Shown here: positions 57,577-64,000 of the stretch, in pieces
Position numbering within the stretch: the first letter of the stretch is position 1
How the letters are laid out: each line of letters starts with the position of its first letter
Assembly (NCBI RefSeq): GCF_029784135.1
Contig: NC_073745.1
Coordinates: 280,337,803 to 280,401,802 of the forward strand
DNA length: 64,000 bases
Direction: 5' to 3'
Source of the DNA: Toxorhynchites rutilus septentrionalis
Lineage: Eukaryota; Arthropoda; Insecta; Diptera; Culicidae
The notes under the pieces: generated by a model
Databases searched by the model: none
Told to the model about the DNA's origin: nothing
The model's input: only the letters and a program-made list of their open reading frames with translations
Translations under genes and position numbers: made by a program

Positions 57577-58298
57577 ATTTTTTCTCTTTGTGATCAACCC
57601 ATTGTCCTGATTTTATATTTTAAAATCATGACATTTTACTACGACGAATGATCTTATTTCTATTTCAAAATAGCCATTCTATATTGGGGGTCAAAAGCCA
57701 GATTCGTGTGAAAAAGGCCGTTCAATTAAATTAGTGTCGTCTAAATGTATTTCAAATGCTTGGTTAGTAAGTAGCAGCAGTTTCGTTTGCGGATAGAATA
57801 CAATGTCTGAGCTGTGCGGTTAACAGGATTTAGCACCATTTTCGCTTTCGACGGTTCTCCTGTTGATTGCAAGGGTGTATCAATTACGCCGCAATAGTAT
57901 GGTTGACTTCAGGCATCAAATTTCAGATTGCGAACTCCTTTTCTAGTGTTCTTTATCACGTTGGTTATGGGACATCGATCATTGGACATTCTCTTTCCAA
58001 GCTTAGTGGATGCAATGTAACATTTCCGTTGATCAAATTGATTGCTAATCCAGCAATCACATATTGTAGCATGTTTGCTATAATCTATAACCGAGACGCA
58101 CTCGACAGTGGCGCTCCACCGTGTGTAATAATTCAACTACCGTATTATCGGAACGACTCGAAAGCGAAACCAAAACAGGGACTGTCAAGTAATTATTTTT
58201 ACGAAGTGCGAGTGTTTTTGTTATTCTGATCCAAAACAAAATAAAACCAGACGACAGTGTGCTTGATGACCGCAAATTATTCTTGTACATTCTGAAAA
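57577..58298 (+). promoter_or_regulatory. Upstream region of Lsm11
   Basis: About 700 bp separate the last repeat from the Lsm11 start codon. No block recurring elsewhere in the window was seen after 57600, so this is the likely Lsm11 promoter. A 120-codon open frame at 57867-58229 on the plus strand matches nothing I know and is not called. I see no clear TATA box. Confidence 0.35.
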
Positions 58299-59133
58299 AT
58301 GAGCAACTCCGAGGAGCGTAGCTCCTCAACCAGTTCGGAGGGTGACGCCGCCGATCTAGACATAAGCAATCCCAATTTCAAACCGTTGCGGGTGCTGTAT
58401 TCCCGGAGGGCGACCGTACCCGCTCCAAACGCCGAAAAACATGATAACGTGAGCTTGTTCGAGTCGAAATTCAAACGATTGGGCGGATTCGCGGAAAAAT
58501 TTAGCGCCGAACGGTTGAAGGAAATTCAGGCTGCTTCGTCGTCTAAGAAGATAGTTCCAGTCGCCCGTGGGGAAGCACCGGTGAGGAGATTTTTGCCGCA
58601 TCAAGGTATTATCAATGACATTTTTAAATCCTCGTGAACGACCCCCGTAACGATGATGTTTAATGCTCCGACTAGAGATGATCAGAGTGGAGAGGCCGGC
58701 TCGCTTCCGCAAAAACATATTCACCAAGCTGGAGAACTACGGGGGCCCACTCAACCGCTTGCGGGACTGGATGAGCGAAAGAGTGCGCGTTAAGATTTAC
58801 ACCCGCAAGGAGAAAGGGATTCGGGGTTACGTCACGGGATTTGTGGAAGTATTCGACAAACATTGGAATGTGGCTTTGTCGGACGTTTTTGAATCGTGGG
58901 AGAGGAGAAAGTACCGATATTCTGAGAACAAGCTGTGTAACCTCGGAGAGCCACAAGACTGTAGCGAGGAACTGCGTAAAATGGGAATCAGTGTTCCTGC
59001 TGTTAATGTTAAGTCTGTTGATAGTAAATGTGTGATTTGTACCAGGAGGGTTCCTAAATTGTTAATCCGGGGGGAGCAGATTGTGCTGATAGTCCCTGAA
59101 CTCACAATTGTTAAGAAAGAGCCATTGGACTAA
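58299..59133 (+). CDS. Lsm11: U7 snRNA-associated Sm-like protein LSM11
   Basis: Lsm11 replaces SmD2 in the U7 snRNP and helps recruit the cleavage machinery for replication-dependent histone pre-mRNAs in the nucleus (family knowledge). Exon 1 is 58299-58605 and exon 2 is 58676-59133, joined in phase 1 (HQ-E-MIRVERP), giving 254 residues. Residues about 19-55 (DLDISNPNFKPLRVLYSRR, VPAPNAE) match the conserved N-terminal region that in animals binds FLASH. Sm motif 1 is about 138-177 (RVRVKIYTRKEKGIRGYVTG, DKHWNVALSDV). Sm motif 2 is about 228-244 (LLIRGEQIVLIVPE). The spacer between them is long, as usual for Lsm11. The start has an AAAA-ATG context, and the frame is intact. Confidence 0.92.
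58606..58675 (+). other. Lsm11 intron (70 bp)
   Basis: Donor AAG|GTATTA and acceptor CGACTAG|AG. A branch-point-like TTTAATG lies about 25 bp before the acceptor. The other nearby AG (58684-58685) would break the frame. Length is typical of a short dipteran intron. Confidence 0.8.
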
Positions 59134-59140
59134 GATAAAT

Positions 59141-59146
59141 AATAAA
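59141..59146 (+). terminator. Lsm11 polyadenylation signal AATAAA
   Basis: AATAAA lies eight bases after the stop codon (TAA at 59131-59133), so the 3' UTR would be very short. No other strong signal lies close by. Confidence 0.6.
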
Positions 59147-59159
59147 ATATTAAAAATCA

Positions 59160-60325
59160 AAAACGTTTCTCATTTCCATCAGGTCGGAGGAAAAGCACAG
59201 TGTTTCACTTTCGTTTTTAATCATTATTGTATATCCCACCAACGACGGATCGGAGGAGTATAGAACATAAGTATACTGATACTTTTCATTATTACTATCG
59301 ACCGGTTTACGAACGACCAGAGTCAACGAACGGATCACGGGGTGGAAGGAAGAGAGAAACCATTGCCCGAGAAATATGTACACAGGGTAAGGGGTGTGGG
59401 TGTCCGGGAAATCCGAGGACGCAGTGAAGTTGCTCCTCCACTTAAGTCCACGACACCACGGCGAAAAAAATGATCAAAACAAAATGAAGAACTAAAGTGT
59501 AACTAACTGTTGGTGGGGAACGGAGGTTTCCCCATAATTCCGTAAGCTCACATCCTCGGCTAATGACCAACGACTAGAGATGATGATTTCATCACCGTCC
59601 TGTCGCAGCTTGAGGGGAGGATGCTGCTTCTATGGTCGCTGTCTGTAGCATGCAGTAAACAATTAATAGCTATGTAATTTTCCGAATTCCGCGGTGGGTG
59701 AGGAAAAAGGGACTGCATTATGGGTGTTAGCGCAGCGATAATGTAGGTATGGGAAAATGAGTGTTTCGAGATGCCGAACGAATGGTGGAAACTGTATTAC
59801 AAGTGGATAAATTGTTGGTTGGAGTGCCTTCGAACGAGCTGTTTTACTTTTACTGCCAGCAAATCACGTGTGTTGCATCATTCATTGAAATCGGATAGAT
59901 TGATGCTTCTTGGAGACTGGGAGTGAGGAATGGATTGTTTGTCTTGTATCATTGGGATATTCCGGAAAAAATCGTTGTTTCACCACAAGATAACATATTC
60001 TTATACAATGTTTCGAATTGTAGCTACTATTCACGCCGTTCCAAATGATTTTCCGGTTTAGGATTACCGAATTTGTGACGGTTCCCTTATCCACAAATTA
60101 CTGCAACTGCACTTTCTTTCGTTTGAATAGAGGACACTCTGAGCCCTATTTCACTGGTTCACGTAAAGTGACGATACTACAGACCAATTTGATTAGAAGC
60201 ACAACAGGTTTATTTTACTTAAATGATGCTTTCCTCTATTCTACTTTTCTTTAAACTATACAATAATTATATTTAAAGTTGGGTCAATTTATGGTGGCCG
60301 ACCAGTGCTCCCAATGGCTGAAATA
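59160..60325. other. Non-coding stretch downstream of Lsm11
   Basis: This is unique-looking DNA with no repeated block from the rest of the window and no recognisable protein. Short frames at 59227-59427 and 60045-60254 carry no motif. About 59300-59700 is less AT-rich. Confidence 0.4.
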
Positions 60326-60368
60326 CTTGTACACTAAGGTTTTTTTACGCGGATTTTCCAATTAACGC

Positions 60369-61201
60369 GGTTTTTGACGTAGGATTACGTCTTTCGGGAA
60401 CATATTGGGGTACAAATTGAAAACCGAAAAACGAGCACATCGTGAAAGTTGTCCAATTTCAAACGCTTATTGCTCAGTCATTTCACGATGGATTGATGAG
60501 ATTTTTGCGTCAATCGGTTTCTGCACTCCATAACAATTTTTGATATTGAAGAAAATAATATATGACTTGAAACTAACTATCGAACAGTTCAAAAATCTCA
60601 ACCCCTATCCTAACGGAAATACCCACTTCTGATTGGTCGAAATTGACGACACATGCGGCGGTTCACTAACAGAGACATCAAAAACAAGCTGCCTGGGGGA
60701 AATCGGCATAGCAAATACATGAAAGTAGGGAAAACTTTTATTCCCTTACAGAGATTTCAAATTCAAGGTACCTGGGAAAAATCAGCATGTTAATACCCTC
60801 GTGGTCGATACTTTAACAAATGGCGCGCACAAATGGATAGTGCTCATTATAACTAGCGTGGACATTGCTGATTGCATACGTGCTGACAAGTAAGTTGGGG
60901 GCGATGAACGAGTGTTTTTAGTGTTTAAGAATATTGAAGAATAGTAAGAAAATTAAAGAATGATGTTTCAATGAACTGAATAGAACTTATGTTTGATAGA
61001 ATATAAATGACCAACACTGGTGGAGTGAACAAACAATACCTAGCAACCAGACAAAACCGCTCTTTTTAGGGCCACCAAATCATCATCGAAGAGTTTAACA
61101 ATGTTATTCTTCAAACATATCCAAAATCAGCATACAACAGATAGCCTAACGGAATCCTACGTCAACTATGCGGTCGTGTCTCGGACACAACCCTCCTATG
61201 A
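60369..61201 (+). repeat. Palindrome/hairpin-family element, plus orientation
   Basis: It starts GACGTAGGATTACGTCTTTC then GGGAACATATTGGGGTACAA. It ends GAATCCTACGTCAACTATGC with the stem TCGTGTC/GACACAA and CCCTCCTATGAC. Most of it matches, inverted, 50349-51359 (less the MITE there): CCTATCCTAACGGAAATACC, GCATGTGTCGTCAATTTCGA in complement, and GCCTGGGGGAAATCG. It sits in the T-run of the flanking 30-bp repeat. Confidence 0.7.
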
Positions 61202-61202
61202 C

Positions 61203-61350
61203 TTTTTTACGCGAATTTTCCAATTAACGCGGTTTTTTACGCGCATTTTCGAATTAACGCGATTTTTCCAATTGACGTGGTTTTTTACGCGGATTTTCGA
61301 ATTAACGCGGTTTTTTAGGCGGATTTTCCAACTAACGCGATTTTTTTACG
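61203..61350 (+). repeat. 30-bp tandem repeat TTTTTTACGCGGATTTTC..
   Basis: Units of about 30 bp alternate TTACGCG and AATTAACGCGG blocks; one unit is shortened to 18 bp. Related CCGCGTAAA text occurs at 7190-7300 and 13100-13430. Confidence 0.7.
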
Positions 61351-61386
61351 AGGTACGTATCCCCCGCGTAAAGAAACCTGGGTGTA

Positions 61387-62000
61387 CTACTATATCTATT
61401 GTCACTCACGCACGCTGTTTAGCGCGTAAAGAGAGAGAGAGAATCGCAATCTTCTCTACAATATTGGGATTGCTGCTCATTCCGTTAACCTTCAGGTGCA
61501 GTATACACTGGCGGGGATATTCCAGCGTAGCTATCAATTGCAATGATAGCCGAGGTCTAACCCAACTTGAACTAACTAGCTATCTTCCTATTAACATATT
61601 AAGGATCGCTCACGAGTTTTCTCGTGTTTCGCGTTCCATCGGTTACGGATGGATCACGAAATAACCCGTGTTTCCTACACTTGATGGTTAAATCCTTGGT
61701 CTGCCATGAAACTAACAAGGTCTACCGATGGCTCGCCTTCGTCACATTCACACCGAAGGAAAAGATCTCATTCGTGGAATCCGAACAAATGAAGCGTGCG
61801 AGTTTGCCCCAAAACGTGCGGCCCCAGGCGTTGTCTCACAGATTTCTTTTCATTCCTTAATATGTTAAGATCCTTCATTTTAATACCATTGTTGCTCCTA
61901 TCTTATTCTGAGTCTTCTCTGCTTATATCTTGTGTAAACATACAATAAATCAATCAAAAAAGGATCAACTAAAACAATTGCTCTGTCTTTGATCATACTT
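61387..62000. other. Non-coding stretch, unassigned
   Basis: It includes a (GA)n run near 61428-61442 and a 78-codon frame at 61624-61860 that I cannot assign. There is an AATAAA near 61944. No known element was seen. Confidence 0.35.
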
Positions 62001-62006
62001 TGTATA

Positions 62007-62380
62007 TTGGGTTGTCCGAAAAGTTTGTGCCAATCTTGAAGGAAAATCGAAGGCATCATTTTTATAGGTTGACAAACACTTTTTACATGATATATGCACC
62101 GTTTTGTTCCACAGCCATTCGTCGGCTTACACGCTGCTTGAACATTCAACCCTCCCAGAATTTGTTTGGTTTCTGGTCGATAGCACTGGGATAGCACATA
62201 ACAGTCAAACTGTTAAACTTGCTGTCCGGCTGTCAAAGAAACATAAAGTCTGCCATTCTAGACGTTGTCGTAGCGAGCAGTACTTGTTGGAATTTATCGA
62301 CGGTAACGCATGGTGGTTCATTTCGCTGACTCAAGGTCGCCCAACAATGCTGTGAATGATCCATATGTCATCAGCCGTCA
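62007..62380 (+). mobile_element. Solo mariner-type end (TTGGGTTGTCCGAAAAGT)
   Basis: TTGGGTTGTCCGAAAAGTTT at 62007 follows a TA and matches the usual terminal repeat of mariner elements. I found neither the opposite end nor a transposase; the right border is a guess. Confidence 0.5.
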
Positions 62381-62799
62381 CGATTTGTGTTTGCATTTCT
62401 AAATCGAGTTTTTACGCGGTCTATGAAATGTTTGTCGGCCAAAATATGCGCAACATATATATTGAAGCATGTATCGACTTAACGGTCGGTAACTAAATTT
62501 TGGAATTTTCAACAACAAACGTGTTCAGAGAGAAATGAGAGTGTACATGTGTTGAGTCGGTAAAAATCGGATGGATTGAAGTTGGTTTCGATCATGCTGA
62601 CTATTTCATGTGAAAGCAGAATAAAAACTAATGCTATTGCACCACGAAACACCAAGCCGAATGCGCAAAGATCTGCGAATATTACTCCGTTCGGGCGCAA
62701 ACCCAAGCAAATATTTTTACACGACTATTCCATGCGACAGCAGAATAGAAACTGAACCGAATGCGCAAATCTTCCTTTACTCGAGTGCATTTGCAAGCA

Positions 62800-63175
62800 A
62801 GTAAAAGAAATCATAGCCTGCATGTATTCGCGATGACGATTTCTCCAGGGGCCTTGATTTTGCGTCCGTGTTAGGGAACACATTCCGATCACCACAAAAG
62901 CAATTATCGATGAGCTAGATTGTCATGATTTCAAAAGCCTGTTTTCAAAGCAATTTTAAAGCTATTGAAACGATTTTTTGGACCAATAAGGGGAATCATA
63001 TAATTCTTTGACATTTTATCTTTTGAATGAAGTGATTATTATACCACTCCATTTAGCCGGTAAAGAGGTATTAATGTTCAAAACCTTGCACTCCAGCGTC
63101 ACTTTTTCGTTTTCGAAACTTTTAACCTACACTCCGGTACAGAAATGAAAGACGTATTCCTACGCCAAAACAGAA
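62800..63175 (-). repeat. Palindrome-family element start, minus orientation
   Basis: On the minus strand it starts GGCGTAGGAATACGTCTTTC then ATTTCTGTACCGGAGTGTAG (63175 down). It continues with GGTATAATAATCACTTCATT, ATTGGTCCAAAAAATCGTTT and CCTGGAGAAATCGTCATCGC, matching 43475-43770. No end module was found to the left. Confidence 0.6.
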
Positions 63176-64000
63176 GTAAATGATTCTGAAGTACATCATT
63201 GCACTTCTGACTGTGCATGTGCGTGTTGATGAAAACCTATCTGAACCAGGCCTTTTTGGAAATATTTTTCTCAAACCATCGAACTGCCACCTGCCAGTCC
63301 TTACAGTATGAAGAAATTCTATTGAAGTTGAATTCCTTTTTATCAGAGAAGTTCTCCTGACAAAGTGGAACCATGGGATTAGCTTCCACATTTGTTTTTG
63401 GACCCGCAACTTTGCAAATGGAATTTATATGGTTTGGGAAGAATTTTCTCAAGAAGGCTTGGTAAGTTATCTAATTACCATCAACCCGAATGAACAGTCA
63501 GAAGTGCAACGAAGTACTTCAAAATCATTTACTGCTGTTTTTGCTCAAAAAATAATGATATAATTGAGGAATTTGGAATCAATTTATAAAATCCGGAAGG
63601 TCATGGCATGGTGTAATGAATAGTGGGTTCAGATTTTGGACTGGTCAGCTTGTTTATCATATCAACACCCTGTCAGGGACTTATAAGGAGTGATCGGACG
63701 AATAGTAGATGCAGCTTACAAGCAGTATGAGTGATTTGAAGAGCTTAAATGAACAGTATTCTCCGCGTAGAACGAGATAATCATCAATTGATAATTGTTT
63801 TGATTGAATGCGCGGCAGTGTGTGTGTTTCAAATACACCCAACAAAACAAATTGAGGAACAGATGCGAAGTCGCAATTTGTAGATGATTTTGGAAGCGCT
63901 GTAACTTCGTGAGAAATCGACGTATGAATTTTACACCATTTTAAACTTCATGTTTTGAAATTTTTTACGAAGATATTTTCATCTTGGGGTGTGTAGGGGT
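63176..64000. other. Non-coding DNA to the window end
   Basis: AT-rich DNA with overlapping minus-strand frames at 63122-63452 that have no recognisable domain. No repeat block from elsewhere was seen. Confidence 0.35.

Larger units (their letters stand above)
60332..61384. mobile_element. TA-flanked MITE with CACYMAGGTTTTTTTACGCGG ends, split by a hairpin-family element
   Basis: The left end is CACTAAGGTTTTTTTACGCG. The right end in complement is CACCCAGGTTTCTTTACGCG. TA lies at 60330-60331 and 61385-61386. The part outside the insert consists of units of about 30 bp (TTTTTTACGCGGATTTTC then GAATTAACGCGG); about four to five occur at 61203-61350 and one at 60342-60368. The insert is the hairpin-family copy at about 60369-61201. 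Confidence 0.75.

Noticed and set aside
57867..58229. 120-codon frame upstream of Lsm11
   Set aside because: No recognisable domain and an overlapping minus-strand frame of similar length. It probably lies in the promoter region.
61203..61350. Regular 30-bp repeats resembling a CRISPR array
   Set aside because: There are no variable spacers, the setting is an insect genome, and the repeats lie inside a TA-flanked MITE.
1..64000. Endogenous viral sequences
   Set aside because: No open frame resembled a viral polymerase, capsid or glycoprotein. All polymerase-like frames are LINE reverse transcriptases.

Overview
The window is AT-rich, transposon-laden insect DNA, most probably from a mosquito (Diptera: Culicidae). 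The evidence is the close match of one minus-strand gene to Drosophila E74A, an Lsm11 gene with a 70-bp intron, an IS630/Tc1/mariner element with D,D37E spacing (a type described from mosquitoes), and the great length of transposon-filled non-coding DNA. I cannot name the species from sequence alone.

Two host genes are supported. (1) On the minus strand, three coding exons between 54192 and 53341 encode the N-terminus of E74A (Eip74EF), an ecdysone-induced ETS transcription factor. The third exon ends at a perfect donor and I see no further E74 exon or ETS domain to the left, so 53340 to 1 is probably the interior of one giant intron. (2) On the plus strand, 58299-59133 encodes Lsm11, a U7 snRNP Sm-like protein of histone pre-mRNA 3' end processing, complete in two exons. 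The two genes diverge, with about 4 kb of mostly repeat DNA between their starts.

Nearly everything else is repeats. 1-1460: 3' end of a LINE with an RNase H domain, followed by a D37E-type transposase relic. 4.5-7.8 kb: AT-rich MITE-like repeats and a TA-flanked element with an internal inverted repeat. 10.9-13.1 kb: a fold-back element whose arms are built from units of about 115 bp. 14.2-17.5 kb: a tRNA-headed SINE, a LINE 3' scrap and a decayed D37E element with good TIRs. 19.5-21.4 kb: another SINE and a second copy of the 4.5-kb repeat. 26.1-29.9 kb: LINE reverse transcriptase, two D,D41D transposons back to back, and a LINE tail. 30.2-34.5 kb: a TA-flanked TIR element, then a LINE split by a SINE that is itself split by a TIR element. 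42.4-63.2 kb: a dense field of one unassigned repeat family marked by GACGTAG..CTACGTC palindromes and a co-varying hairpin, plus a hAT element with 8-bp target duplications, a hAT-like MITE and further TA elements. Less AT-rich stretches without recognised repeats (about 2.3-2.8, 8.0-9.5, 17.5-19.1, 24.7-25.6 and 39.3-41.7 kb) are the best places to look for regulatory DNA or alternative E74 promoters, but I identify no gene in them.

The repeats do not form a pathway. Their value is historical: nesting order, target duplications and one inferred empty site give relative ages. Inverted copies lie on both sides of the E74A first exons. The strongest candidate for something undescribed is the hairpin-ended palindrome family of 42-63 kb.
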